Assembly (NCBI GenBank): GCA_963639765.1
Contig: CAVHXA010000022.1
Location: 1 to 30,476, forward strand
Source of the DNA: CAVHXA01 sp963639765
GTDB lineage: Bacteria; Bacillota; Clostridia; Oscillospirales; Oscillospiraceae
Direction of reading: 5' to 3'
DNA length: 30,476 nt
In this document: positions 7,990 through 16,521 of the stretch, piece after piece
Numbering within the stretch: position 1 is the stretch's first letter
How the letters are laid out: every line of letters begins with the position of its first letter
Made by a program: the position numbers and the translations under genes
Notes under the pieces: model-generated
Database searches by the model: none
Seen by the model: the letters and a program-made list of their open reading frames with translations, nothing else
What the model was told of the DNA's origin: nothing

Positions 7990-8021
7990 CGATAGATTCG
8001 TTTTTTAAGGAAGATACTGCC

Positions 8022-10103
8022 ATGACGGAGCTGCTTTCTCCCGCCGGCTCCATGGATGCACTGCGTGCCGCCGTACAAAACGGGGCCAACGCGGTATATC
8101 TTGGTGCCTCTGAGTTCAATGCCCGGGCCGGGGCGCGCAACTTCACCGCCGTCCAGCTGCCCGAGGCCGTACGTTACTGCCACATCCGTGGGGTAAAGGT
8201 CCACCTCACGCTCAACACCCTGGCCGCAGACCGCGAGCTTGCGCGCGTGGCCGACACAATAGCCGCAGCGTCCCGCGCCGGTGTAGACGCGCTGATCGTG
8301 CAGGACCTCGGCGTTCTGGACCTCTGCCGCCGGCTTGCCCCCAACATTCCCATCCATGCCAGCACGCAGATGAGCATCCACTCTCTTGCGGGCGTGCGCC
8401 GTGCCGCCCGGCTGGGCATCAGCAGAGTGGTTCTGGCCCGCGAGCTCGACCGCGAGAGCCTTTCCTATATCTGCCGCAGCAGTCCCATCGAGATCGAGGT
8501 CTTTGTCCACGGTGCGCTGTGCATGTGCTATTCCGGGCAGTGCTATTTTTCCGCGCTGGTCGGGCGGCGCAGCGGCAATCGCGGGCGCTGTGCCCAGCCC
8601 TGCCGTCTGAACTACGGCTATGGCCGTCAGGATACCGCCCACCCGCTGAGTCTCAAAGACAGCTGCCTCGTGCAGCATCTCGGTGAGCTTCGGTCCATGG
8701 GTGTGACCAGCCTCAAAATCGAAGGCCGCATGAAGCGTCCGGAATACGTCGCCATAGCCACACGCATCTATCGCGCGGCGCTCGACGGCACGCCCCCCAC
8801 GGCCGGGGATCTGCAGCGTCTGCAGGCCGTTTTTTCGCGGCAGGGCTTTACCGACGCCTATTATCTCGGCCGGGTCGGGCCGGAAATGCTGGGCACCCGG
8901 CAGAGCGACTGCGAAGACCGCCGGCTGTTTGCCGAGGCCCGCGCCACCTATGAGCGCGGCGAGCATCCGCTGGTGCCGGTCCGGTTCTACGGCGTGCTTG
9001 CGCCCGGCTCTGCCGCCATGCTGGCCGTGGAGGACGACAGCGGCCACATCTGCAAAACCACGGGTCCCGTGGTACAGGCTGCGCGTACCGCTCCGCTTAC
9101 GCAACAGCTTCTCGAGCAGCAGCTTGGCCGCACCGGCGGCACGCCCTATCGCTGTGCGCAGGTCCGGGCCGTAATCGGCAGCCGTGCCAATCTGGCCCCC
9201 GGCGCCATCAATGCCATGCGGCGCGAGCTGCTCGACCGGCTCACGGCCCTGCGCGGCCGCGTTCCCGAGTCCGAGCCCGGGACCTATCATCCCGCTCTGC
9301 ACTATGCCGGGCCGAAAACCGCACCCCGGCTGACCGTCAGCGTGCTTTCCGCGGCACAGCTCACGCCCCGGGTCTTTGCCGCCCGACCCGCCGTAATCTA
9401 TCTTCCGATTACCGAGCTGCTGCGCCGGCCCGAGCTTGTCCGGCAGGCCCTTCCCGAAACCAGGCTGGCCGTGTCGCTGCCCCGGGTGGTCTGGGACAAC
9501 GAATGGCCGCAGCTTCTGCGGCAGCTCGACGCGGCCTATGACCTTGGCGTAACCGCCGCCCTGTGCGGCAATCTCGGTCAGCTTGAGCCGGCTCTGAGCC
9601 GGGGCTTTGCCCTGCGCGGAGACTTTGGCCTCAACGTCTTCAACTCCCATACCGCCAACACCCTGCGCCACGAGGGGCTCGAATCCCTTACCGTCTCCTT
9701 CGAGCTCACGCTGCCGCGCATCCGCGACCTCAGCAAGGCCGCAGACACCGAAATGATCATCTACGGTCGTCTGCCTCTGATGATCACCCAGAGCTGCATC
9801 ATCCGCAACCGCACCGGCTCGTGTACCTGCGGAGGAAACGTCTCGCTGACCGACCGCACCGGCACGCAGTTTCCGGTTGTGCCCGATCCGGGCACCTGCC
9901 GCAGCCTGATTCTCAACAGCCGCAAGCTCTATCTGCTCGACCGCGCGGCCGATCTGGCCGGGCTGGGTCTCTGGGGCGTGCGTCTGATGTTTACCACCGA
10001 AACCCCCGGTCAGGTCGATGCCGTGCTGCGGGCCCGCGCCTCCGGCGAGGCCATGGATCCGGGAAGCTGCACAAGGGGCCTGTATTACCGCGGCGTCGAA
10101 TAG
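8022..10103 (+). CDS. Long-form U32 family protein (with extended C-terminal region)
   Basis: A 693-residue U32 protein. Residues 1-200 have MTELLSPAGSMDAL, GANAVYLG and ASTQMSIHS, then the U32 signature EVFVHGALC..YSGQC at 159-174. Cys167, Cys174, Cys190 and Cys194 form the presumed iron-sulfur site. The extra C-terminal half resembles the long U32 form in Clostridia that carries a DUF3656-like segment. TrhP-like tRNA uridine hydroxylation is the best-supported biology for the family; peptidase activity is the older annotation. The start follows AAGGAAG. It opens an operon with maf 11 bp downstream. This protein is a second U32 paralogue, with the 403-residue one on the opposite strand. Confidence 0.9.
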   Translation: MTELLSPAGSMDALRAAVQNGANAVYLGASEFNARAGARNFTAVQLPEAVRYCHIRGVKVHLTLNTLAADRELARVADTIAAASRAGVDALIVQDLGVLDLCRRLAPNIPIHASTQMSIHSLAGVRRAARLGISRVVLARELDRESLSYICRSSPIEIEVFVHGALCMCYSGQCYFSALVGRRSGNRGRCAQPCRLNYGYGRQDTAHPLSLKDSCLVQHLGELRSMGVTSLKIEGRMKRPEYVAIATRIYRAALDGTPPTAGDLQRLQAVFSRQGFTDAYYLGRVGPEMLGTRQSDCEDRRLFAEARATYERGEHPLVPVRFYGVLAPGSAAMLAVEDDSGHICKTTGPVVQAARTAPLTQQLLEQQLGRTGGTPYRCAQVRAVIGSRANLAPGAINAMRRELLDRLTALRGRVPESEPGTYHPALHYAGPKTAPRLTVSVLSAAQLTPRVFAARPAVIYLPITELLRRPELVRQALPETRLAVSLPRVVWDNEWPQLLRQLDAAYDLGVTAALCGNLGQLEPALSRGFALRGDFGLNVFNSHTANTLRHEGLESLTVSFELTLPRIRDLSKAADTEMIIYGRLPLMITQSCIIRNRTGSCTCGGNVSLTDRTGTQFPVVPDPGTCRSLILNSRKLYLLDRAADLAGLGLWGVRLMFTTETPGQVDAVLRARASGEAMDPGSCTRGLYYRGVE

Positions 10104-10114
10104 GAGGATTTTGC

Positions 10115-10690
10115 GTGAATCTGATTCTTGCTTCCGCGTCGCCGCGCCGGCGCGAGCTTCTTGCACACTTCGGCCTTCCCTTTTCCGTCCGCTCCGCCGA
10201 TGTGGACGAAACCATCCGCCCGGAGCTTTCGCCCGGGCAGGCCGCGGCAGAGCTTTCCGCAAAAAAGGCCCGGGCCACAGAGGCCGGGCCGGACGATCTG
10301 ATCATTGCCGCCGACACCCTCGTCTGCATCGACAGCCGGATTCTGGGCAAGCCGCACGATGCCGCCCACGCGGCACAGATGCTGCGTCTGCTTTCGGGGC
10401 GTGAGCACCGGGTCATCACGGGTGTGACCGTGCGGCAGGGCAGCCGCCTGCTTACCGACACCGAAACCACGCAGGTATGGTTCCGTGACCTGACCGATTC
10501 GGAAATCGCGGCCTATATCGCCTGCGGCGAGCCCATGGACAAGGCCGGCGCCTATGGCATCCAGGGCCGGGCCGCCGCGTTTATTCCCCGCATCTGCGGA
10601 GACTATTTCAATGTGATGGGTCTGCCCCTGTGTCTGCTCGACCGGCTGCTGCACAGCTTTGACCTGCGTCTTTTGGAGGACACCCCATGA
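10115..10690 (+). CDS. maf: Maf family nucleotide pyrophosphatase
   Basis: A 191-residue Maf protein, a nucleoside triphosphate pyrophosphatase that acts on dTTP/UTP or modified nucleotides. SASPRRREL at residues 7-15 is the Maf signature. IIAADTLV supplies the catalytic Asp region, LGKPHD follows, and KAGAYGIQG with FIPRICGDYFNVMGLP is the conserved C-terminal part. The start is GTG 10115, six bases after TAGGAGGA that includes the U32 stop codon. Its TGA overlaps the mreC ATG as ATGA. Maf next to mreCD is a known arrangement in Firmicutes and ties it to the cell-shape operon. Confidence 0.95.
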   Translation: MNLILASASPRRRELLAHFGLPFSVRSADVDETIRPELSPGQAAAELSAKKARATEAGPDDLIIAADTLVCIDSRILGKPHDAAHAAQMLRLLSGREHRVITGVTVRQGSRLLTDTETTQVWFRDLTDSEIAAYIACGEPMDKAGAYGIQGRAAAFIPRICGDYFNVMGLPLCLLDRLLHSFDLRLLEDTP

Positions 10691-11529
10691 AGCGCTTTTT
10701 TTCCGGAAAGGTCCGGGGCATTCTGCTTGCCGCGCTGGTGCTGGCTGTGGCGGCAGCAGTGGTCTCTTCCTCCTCCGACGGCACGGCCGGGCCCGTTCAA
10801 AACGCCGTAAACACGCTCCTGCGTCCGCTGCGCGGCGCGGCAACGCTCCTGATGGACAGGGCCGAACAATACTACGACTACATCTACCGCTACGACCTTC
10901 TGCAGGCCGAAAACGAGGCGCTGCGCGAGCGCATCTCGCAGATGCAGACCCGGCTTCGCACCGCCGAGGAAAACGCCCGCGAAAATCAGGAGCTGCGCGA
11001 GCTTCTGAATCTGCCGGACCACAGCGCCGAAACCACCTATGTCGACGCATCAATCACCTCGTGGGACAGCTCCGACCGTTCCAGCAGCTTTCTCATCGGC
11101 AAGGGCAGCAACCACGGTCTGCAAAGCGGCATGTGCGTGGTCAGCTCTCTGGGCTGCGTGGTCGGCTTTCTGACCGAGGTCGGGCACAACTGGGCGCAGG
11201 TGGTAACCATCCTCGACCCCAACTCGCAGATCGGCGCCACCATTGCCTCCTCGGGCTATACCGGCGTGGCCGAGGGTCAGTTCGACCTGATGGCCGACGG
11301 AAGGCTGCGCATGAGCTATCTCGATGCCGCCGCCGTTGTGCGCAACGGCGATGAGGTGCTCACCGTGGGCAGCGGCGACATCTACCCCCAGGGTCTTCCG
11401 ATCGGCCGGGTTGCGGATGTCACGCTCGACGAGTCCGGCGTGGACAAATACGCCATCATCGAAATTTCTGCCGACCTGAAAAGCCTGGAGCGGGTTTTTG
11501 TCATCACCGACTTTCAGACCGGCGACTGA
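10687..11529 (+). CDS. mreC: Rod shape-determining protein MreC
   Basis: A 280-residue elongasome protein that links the MreB cytoskeleton to PBP2/RodA across the membrane. An N-terminal membrane anchor covers about residues 10-27. A coiled coil with heptad-like Glu/Leu/Arg runs over about 68-108. The beta-rich MreC domain follows, with SSFLIGKGSNHGLQSGMCVVS and a second half from about residue 185, where GQFDLMADGRLRMSYL and PQGLPIGRV are typical. GGAGG precedes the ATG. Its length is normal for the family. It is followed by mreD after 10 bp. Confidence 0.95.
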   Translation: MKRFFSGKVRGILLAALVLAVAAAVVSSSSDGTAGPVQNAVNTLLRPLRGAATLLMDRAEQYYDYIYRYDLLQAENEALRERISQMQTRLRTAEENARENQELRELLNLPDHSAETTYVDASITSWDSSDRSSSFLIGKGSNHGLQSGMCVVSSLGCVVGFLTEVGHNWAQVVTILDPNSQIGATIASSGYTGVAEGQFDLMADGRLRMSYLDAAAVVRNGDEVLTVGSGDIYPQGLPIGRVADVTLDESGVDKYAIIEISADLKSLERVFVITDFQTGD

Positions 11530-11539
11530 GGAGGCCCTT

Positions 11540-12034
11540 ATGCAGCAACACCGTCTGCCTGCGGCAATCCGCCGGGCTCTGTATGCCCTGGGTGCCGTGC
11601 TCGCCCTGATCCTCGAGCAGTGCGTGTTCGCGCGGCTGCCGGTCTGCGGGGCCGTACCCGGCCTGCTTCCGGTTGTCGTGGCGCTTACAGCCGCATTCGA
11701 GGGGCCCGAGGCCGGGGGGCTCTTTGGTCTGGGAACGGGCCTTTTCCGGTATCTCGCTCTGGCGCCCTACGGGCCGCTGTACATCTTCACCCTCACGCTC
11801 GGCGGCGTGCTGACCGGGCTTGCCTTCCGCAGCCTGTTCGTGCGCGGACTGTGGTCCTCGCTGCTTGCGGCGGCCTTTATGCTGGTGCTTTGTCAGGGCT
11901 CCGTGCTGCTGCTCATCTGGATTTCGGGCACGCTGCAGCTGCGGGCCTTTCTGCTTCAGGCCGCCTATTCGCTTCTGTTCGTTTTTCCGTTCTATCCCGT
12001 GACCCGCCTGATTTCCCGGCTTGGAGGTAAATAA
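11540..12034 (+). CDS. mreD: Rod shape-determining protein MreD
   Basis: A 164-residue very hydrophobic protein with about five transmembrane helices. It fits MreD in length, topology and position between mreC and the PBP2 gene. Primary sequence in this family is weakly conserved, so context carries much of the call. GAGGAGG lies just upstream of ATG 11540, inside the mreC stop region. Its TAA shares a base with the next ATG (TAATG), so translation of PBP2 is coupled. Confidence 0.88.
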   Translation: MQQHRLPAAIRRALYALGAVLALILEQCVFARLPVCGAVPGLLPVVVALTAAFEGPEAGGLFGLGTGLFRYLALAPYGPLYIFTLTLGGVLTGLAFRSLFVRGLWSSLLAAAFMLVLCQGSVLLLIWISGTLQLRAFLLQAAYSLLFVFPFYPVTRLISRLGGK

Positions 12035-14079
12035 TGGAGCATCGTGACCGGCTGCGCATCGCGCTGCTTTCCGCCGCCGCGGCTGCCATGCTGCTGGTCT
12101 TTATGGCGGCTCTGTACCGCCTGCAGACAGCCGAGCAGCAGAAGACCGTCTCGAGTCAGGAGCAGGGCTACACCTACACCACCACCATCACCGCCGCCCG
12201 GGGCGAAATTCTCGACCGCAACGGCGTGGTTCTGGTTTCCAACCGCGTAAGCTATTATGCCACGCTCAACAGCTACGTCCTCTTTCATTCCGACAACCTC
12301 AACGAAACGCTGCTTTCGCTCATCGAGACCTGCCGCCGGAACGGCATCGACCATACCGACACCCTGCGGGTTTCGTCCTCGCAGCCGTGGACCTACACCG
12401 AAGACTCGGACTACTATTTCCGCAGCTTCATGATCTATCGCGACCTCGACCCCGACATGAAGGCCGCCAACCTCATGCGGCACCTCCGGCGCGACTACGG
12501 CATCCCCGACGACTGGACCGACGAGCAGGCCCGGACGGTCATCGGTCTGCGCTATGAGCTGGACCTGCGCTATGCCGTAAACATCGATTCCTATGTTCTG
12601 GCCGACGATCTCTCGGCCGACGAGCTTGCCGTTCTCAGAGAATGCAGTGTTCCCGGACTGAGCATAGAAACCACCACCCAGCGCGTCTACAACACGCCCT
12701 ATGCCGCCCATGTGCTGGGCTTTGTCGGGGCCATGTTCCGCGAGGACTACGAGCAGCTCCGCGACGAGGGCTACTCCATGAATGCCTCCATCGGCAAGGA
12801 CGGCGCCGAAAAGGCGTTTGAATCCTATCTGCGCGGAACAGACGGTACCCGCACCACCACCATCACCTCCGGCGGACAGATTCTCGACGAATACATCTCC
12901 GTGGAGCCGCAGGCCGGCAGCAACGTCTATCTTTCCATCGATATCGGTCTGCAGCAGGTGGCCGAGGAAACGCTGGCCGACACCATTTCCGAGCTGCGCG
13001 CCGCAGGAGAGGCCCAGGCCGAAGACGCCAAGGGCGAGGGCGAGGATGCCGAGGGCGGCGCCATTGTGGTCATGGACGTGCGCACGGGTCAGGTTCTGGC
13101 CTCCGCCAGCTATCCGACCTATAACCTTTCCACCTACAACCGCGACTACAACGAGCTTCTGCAAACCGACTACTCCCCGCTGTATAACCGCGTGCTGCAG
13201 GCCCCCTATCCACCCGGCTCCACCTACAAGCCCGTGGTGGGCCTTGCCGCCATCACCGCCGGCATCATCAACAAAAACTACGAAATCAACGACCTTGGCA
13301 AATACACCTACTACGACACCTTCCAGCCCACCTGTCTGGCCTATTCCCGTTCGGGCGTGCCCCACGGCGTGCTCAACCTCATGCAGGCCATCTCGGTTTC
13401 GTGCAACTACTACTTCTACGAAATCGGCAGGCTTACCGGCATCGAGACCATCGATGCCATGGCCGGGCAGCTCGGTCTGGGCGAGGCCACGGGCGTGGAG
13501 CTCTACGAGGAAACCGGTCACCGTGCCAACCCCGAAACCAAGCGCGAGCTCTATGATCTCGACTGGTACGGTGCCGACACCCTCACCGCCGCCATCGGTC
13601 AGTCCGACAACGCCTTTACACCCATGCAGCTTGTCTGCTATACCTCCGCGCTGGCCAACCGCGGCACGCGCTATCGCGCCACCTACCTCAACCGTGTGGT
13701 CAGCTCCGACTACAACGGCGTGGTCTATACCGCCGTGCCCGAGATTGCCGGTGTGGCCGAGGCCAGCGACGAGGCCTGGGACGCCATTGCCGAGGGCATG
13801 GAAATGGCCGTGCAGCAGGGCACGGCCAAGGCTCTCGCGGACTACAGCTATCCCGTTGCCGCCAAAACCGGCACGGCGGACCACGGCTCCACAGGCTCTG
13901 CCAACGCGGCCTTTATCTGCTATGCTCCGGCCGACGATCCGCAGATCGCCATCGTCATCTACGTCGAAAAGGGCGCGGCGGGCTCTGCCCTTGCCTCGGC
14001 TGCCGAGCCGCTGCTCACATACTATTTCAGCCGCACCGATGCCGTGGAGCTTGTTTCCCCCGAGCTTTCGGCCGACTGA
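12034..14079 (+). CDS. mrdA: Penicillin-binding protein 2 (elongation transpeptidase)
   Basis: A 681-residue class B PBP that crosslinks peptidoglycan during cell elongation. A membrane anchor is at about 10-28. The N-terminal dimerisation part begins with AARGEILDRNGVVL. The transpeptidase motifs are S396-T-Y-K399 (in YPPGSTYKP), S456-C-N458 and K611-T-G613. An insert rich in Glu, Ala and Gly (about residues 325-345) precedes GGAIVVMDVRTGQVLA. It belongs to the mreC-mreD operon, the classic elongasome group. A terminator follows 284 bp later. The last 58 bases overlap the 3' end of a convergent zinc-ribbon gene. Confidence 0.95.
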   Translation: MEHRDRLRIALLSAAAAAMLLVFMAALYRLQTAEQQKTVSSQEQGYTYTTTITAARGEILDRNGVVLVSNRVSYYATLNSYVLFHSDNLNETLLSLIETCRRNGIDHTDTLRVSSSQPWTYTEDSDYYFRSFMIYRDLDPDMKAANLMRHLRRDYGIPDDWTDEQARTVIGLRYELDLRYAVNIDSYVLADDLSADELAVLRECSVPGLSIETTTQRVYNTPYAAHVLGFVGAMFREDYEQLRDEGYSMNASIGKDGAEKAFESYLRGTDGTRTTTITSGGQILDEYISVEPQAGSNVYLSIDIGLQQVAEETLADTISELRAAGEAQAEDAKGEGEDAEGGAIVVMDVRTGQVLASASYPTYNLSTYNRDYNELLQTDYSPLYNRVLQAPYPPGSTYKPVVGLAAITAGIINKNYEINDLGKYTYYDTFQPTCLAYSRSGVPHGVLNLMQAISVSCNYYFYEIGRLTGIETIDAMAGQLGLGEATGVELYEETGHRANPETKRELYDLDWYGADTLTAAIGQSDNAFTPMQLVCYTSALANRGTRYRATYLNRVVSSDYNGVVYTAVPEIAGVAEASDEAWDAIAEGMEMAVQQGTAKALADYSYPVAAKTGTADHGSTGSANAAFICYAPADDPQIAIVIYVEKGAAGSALASAAEPLLTYYFSRTDAVELVSPELSAD

Positions 14080-14351
14080 TTCCGCCCGCAGCACCCGCAG
14101 ACATACCGCCGAAGCCGCTGTCTGTGCTGTGCGACATCGGCCTTCTTCTGCAGGCGGGCCAGCGCGGCCCGGCGATGCAGGTCCCGCACGGCTTCGCGGG
14201 TGCTCTGCTCCCGCTGCCCGGCACACAGCCGGCAAAAAGGCAGACCGTCTGTCCATGCGGCGTCCTCCTCCGAATAGATCTCCGAGCCGCAGCCGGCGCA
14301 CCAATACCGCGGCCTTCTGTCCTGCGCATCGCGCAAACCCTTATATCCCAT
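14022..14351 (-). CDS. Small zinc-ribbon protein, function unknown
   Basis: A 109-residue protein with WCAGCG (Cys18, Cys21) and FCRLC (Cys40, Cys43), a four-cysteine zinc ribbon of the kind found in many small Firmicutes and phage proteins. The middle is Arg/Gln-rich and helical. A second cysteine group (Cys85, Cys87, Cys88) sits near the end. GGGGAGGAAGC directly before ATG 14351 is a strong ribosome binding site, the main reason I accept this gene. It is antisense to the PBP2 gene over 58 bases. No promoter of its own is visible. Transcripts from the phage operon, which ends at 14891 with no minus-strand terminator, could run antisense through tadA into it. Confidence 0.7.
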   Translation of the reverse strand: MGYKGLRDAQDRRPRYWCAGCGSEIYSEEDAAWTDGLPFCRLCAGQREQSTREAVRDLHRRAALARLQKKADVAQHRQRLRRYVCGCCGRNQSAESSGETSSTASVRLK

Positions 14352-14362
14352 GCTTCCTCCCC

Positions 14363-14391
14363 GGCCTGCCCCGCGGCAGGCCCCATTTTTT
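14363..14391 (+). terminator. Intrinsic terminator after the mre-PBP2 operon
   Basis: GGCCTGCC (14363-14370) and GGCAGGCC (14375-14382) form an 8-bp GC stem with a CCGC loop, followed by CCA and six T residues. It lies only 16 bases before the tadA ATG. It either ends the upstream operon or acts as an attenuator in front of tadA. No T-run follows in the minus direction. Confidence 0.85.
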
Positions 14392-14407
14392 CTCTGGAGT
14401 GATTTTC

Positions 14408-14890
14408 ATGTCCGAGCAGTTGCAGAACGACGAGCGCTTCATGCGCGCTGCCCTGAATCTGGCAGCCCGGTCCGCGGCCGAGGGCGAGGTGCCCGTCGGC
14501 TGTGTCATTACCCTTGGCGACCGCATTGTCGGCTGCGGACGCAACCGCCGTGAGCACGGCAAATCCGCGCTGGCCCATGCCGAGCTCGAGGCCATCTCCC
14601 GCGCCTGCGCCGAGCTGGGCGGCTGGCGGCTGTGGCAGTGTACAATGTACGTCACGCTTGAGCCCTGTCCCATGTGCGCCGGAGCCGTGATCAATGCCCG
14701 TATTCCCAGGCTGGTCTACGGCGCGGCAGACAGCGCGTCCGGCAGCTGCGGCTCGCTGATCAACCTCTTCGAGCTCCCGTATAACCACCGGCCCGAGCTT
14801 GTCTCCGGCGTGCTGGCAGACGAGGCCTCGGCCCTGCTGCGCGGTTTTTTCCGCACGCTTCGCGCCGAAAGAAAGAAAAAAGACGGCTGA
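14408..14890 (+). CDS. tadA: tRNA-specific adenosine deaminase TadA
   Basis: A 160-residue zinc-dependent deaminase that converts the wobble adenosine of tRNA-Arg(ACG) to inosine. The catalytic HAE is at residues 57-59, and PCPMC with Cys87 and Cys90 completes the zinc site. GEVPVGCVI and YGAADSASGS.GSL are typical TadA segments, the latter helping distinguish it from other cytidine/guanine deaminases. TGGAGTG precedes the ATG. The stop codon ends at 14890 and the first base of the phage tail-protein stop is 14891, so the two convergent genes abut with no intergenic base. Confidence 0.95.
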   Translation: MSEQLQNDERFMRAALNLAARSAAEGEVPVGCVITLGDRIVGCGRNRREHGKSALAHAELEAISRACAELGGWRLWQCTMYVTLEPCPMCAGAVINARIPRLVYGAADSASGSCGSLINLFELPYNHRPELVSGVLADEASALLRGFFRTLRAERKKKDG

Positions 14891-15469
14891 TCATACAACC
14901 GGCGCACCCGCCGCATAGATGTCATATTCCGGCAGCGCGGCCCAGCTGCGGCCCGCAAGCTCCTGCCAGCACAGATGCAGCTGTGCAAAATCCTGCCACT
15001 GCACATACCGGAAGACATACACCGCCGGCAGATGGCAGGGCAGAATCTCCTCAATCATGGCGCTGCGCCGCGCAAACTGCTCCGGTACCCCCATCCGGCC
15101 CGGAAAACGCACGGCAAGCGTTCCGTCCGGCAGGGCCGAGGCCACGGCCTGTATGCCGCAGCCCGCAAGGGCCGCGTTGATGTCGTGCCCGGAGCTTCCG
15201 CCCATGGTCAGCAGTGCAAAAAGCGCCTGTCTACGTTCCTCCGGGGTGTCGGCGGCGGGACGCTGCGGCAAAAGCTCCTCATATGCCTCCAGTCCGCGAT
15301 CAAGCGCCGTGGCCGGAATGCTCTCGCGCAGGTTCTGCGCAAGGCGGCTGCGTGCCGCATCCAGAGCCTCGCCCAGGGCGACCAGCTGCGCCCCGCTGAA
15401 GCTGCCCTCGCTCAGGTCATACACGCCCAGAGGGCGCAGCAGGGCGATCAGTGCGTCGAGATGCTTCAC
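14891..15469 (-). CDS. Phage tail protein I / XkdU-like (DUF2313)
   Basis: A 192-residue protein in the position and size of XkdU of the PBSX element, a baseplate component next to baseplate J that usually connects to tail fibres. MKHLDALIALLRPLGVYDLSEGS and YEELLPQRPAADTPEERRQALFALLTMGG are typical of the DUF2313 family. The start is GTG, overlapping the baseplate J stop as GTGA. It is the last gene of the phage cluster. In related phages tail fibre, holin and lysin genes follow, but here tadA follows immediately on the other strand. Confidence 0.85.
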   Translation of the reverse strand: MKHLDALIALLRPLGVYDLSEGSFSGAQLVALGEALDAARSRLAQNLRESIPATALDRGLEAYEELLPQRPAADTPEERRQALFALLTMGGSSGHDINAALAGCGIQAVASALPDGTLAVRFPGRMGVPEQFARRSAMIEEILPCHLPAVYVFRYVQWQDFAQLHLCWQELAGRSWAALPEYDIYAAGAPVV

Positions 15470-16521
15470 TGCGTCATCTGCACAATCTGCAGCTGTCCGA
15501 GAACGGGCAGCTCTCCGGGACCGACAGCGACATCCTCAGCCGGCGAAAGCAGCCGATAGTTTTCCACACCGGGCACGGTATACAGCACATTGCCGATCCG
15601 GGCACGATATACGCTGCAGCCCAGCAGACTGCCGTCAAACAGCGCGCGCACGGCCTGCTGCGCGGCCGAAAGCACCGCCTCGGCGTCATAGCCCTCTGCC
15701 ACGGTCAGCTGCGCCCCGATATCAACCGTCACAGTCTGCGGAGCCAGAACCGCCACGTCCACAGCCAGCTCACGCTCCTCGTTCAGCTCCCGCGAAAGGC
15801 TCTCAAGCAGCTTTTCGTCGGGTACGCCCGCCGTTGCGCTGATCACAAGATCCACCGTCCCTCTGCCCCGGTTCCGGGGCAGCACCCGTACCGCCGCCAC
15901 CCCTGCGGTCTGCAGAGCACGCTGCCGGTAAAAGGCCGTGTTGCTGCCGTTGGGCAGGCGGCGGAAGCTTTGCAGGATTCTCTCCCGAAAGCTCTCGTCG
16001 TCCTCCTCGTCGGCTCCGCCGGAAAAGGCCTGCGGATTGGTACAGGCCCCCACGCCCACGGGCGGCAGCGTCATGTGGACAATCGTATCCGGCTGTGCGT
16101 TGCCCGAGGCTCCTGCAAGGCTGGCCTGCGCGGCCACGTCCGCATACAGACTCCCCGCCGGAATCACGGCGTCCTCCAGCGTTTCATAGCGCACCGTCTC
16201 TGCTGCGGTGCAGACCGTCCCCGCAGGCACGGCAATGTCCACGGTTCTCTCCGCCGTCAGCCGGAAGCGGATTTTTCCGGTGGCCCGGCTCGCGGGCCTC
16301 CGCTGCAGGTCACGCATGGACCCATGATAATCCAGATACGTACCCGCCGCCGTCTGGGCAAAGGCCTGCTTCAGGCAATAGTCCGCATAGGCATACAGGC
16401 CGACGATCTGGGCCGCTGCCGCGTGCAGACGCACGGCAAGCTCCGCGTCGTCGTGCATGGCATAGCCGGTCAGCTCCCGTACCCGCTCCAGCATGGCGGT
16501 ATAAATCTCCTGCTCGGTCAC
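15466..16521 (-). CDS. Baseplate J-like protein (XkdT-like)
   Basis: A 351-residue baseplate wedge protein (gp47/J family) that builds the inner baseplate of contractile tails. It starts MTEQEIYTAMLERV and contains TYLDYHGSMRDLQRRPA and a central beta-rich part (VDIAVPAGTVCTAAE). SGGADEEDDESFRERIL is a hallmark of the family near the middle. Length equals XkdT (about 350). The GTG start overlaps the preceding stop as GTGA. Its neighbours, gp25-like wedge and tail protein I, are the usual ones. Confidence 0.92.
   Translation of the reverse strand: MTEQEIYTAMLERVRELTGYAMHDDAELAVRLHAAAAQIVGLYAYADYCLKQAFAQTAAGTYLDYHGSMRDLQRRPASRATGKIRFRLTAERTVDIAVPAGTVCTAAETVRYETLEDAVIPAGSLYADVAAQASLAGASGNAQPDTIVHMTLPPVGVGACTNPQAFSGGADEEDDESFRERILQSFRRLPNGSNTAFYRQRALQTAGVAAVRVLPRNRGRGTVDLVISATAGVPDEKLLESLSRELNEERELAVDVAVLAPQTVTVDIGAQLTVAEGYDAEAVLSAAQQAVRALFDGSLLGCSVYRARIGNVLYTVPGVENYRLLSPAEDVAVGPGELPVLGQLQIVQMTQ

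Noticed and set aside
7863..10262. Very long open frame on the minus strand
   Set aside because: Antisense to the long U32 gene, with repetitive Gly/Ala/Arg/Gln content and no domain.
11992..14304. 770-codon open frame on the minus strand
   Set aside because: Antisense to the PBP2 gene, which has all catalytic motifs; this frame has none.
14880..14900. Phage attachment site next to tadA
   Set aside because: I saw no matching direct repeat at the other end of the cluster (26909-27060).
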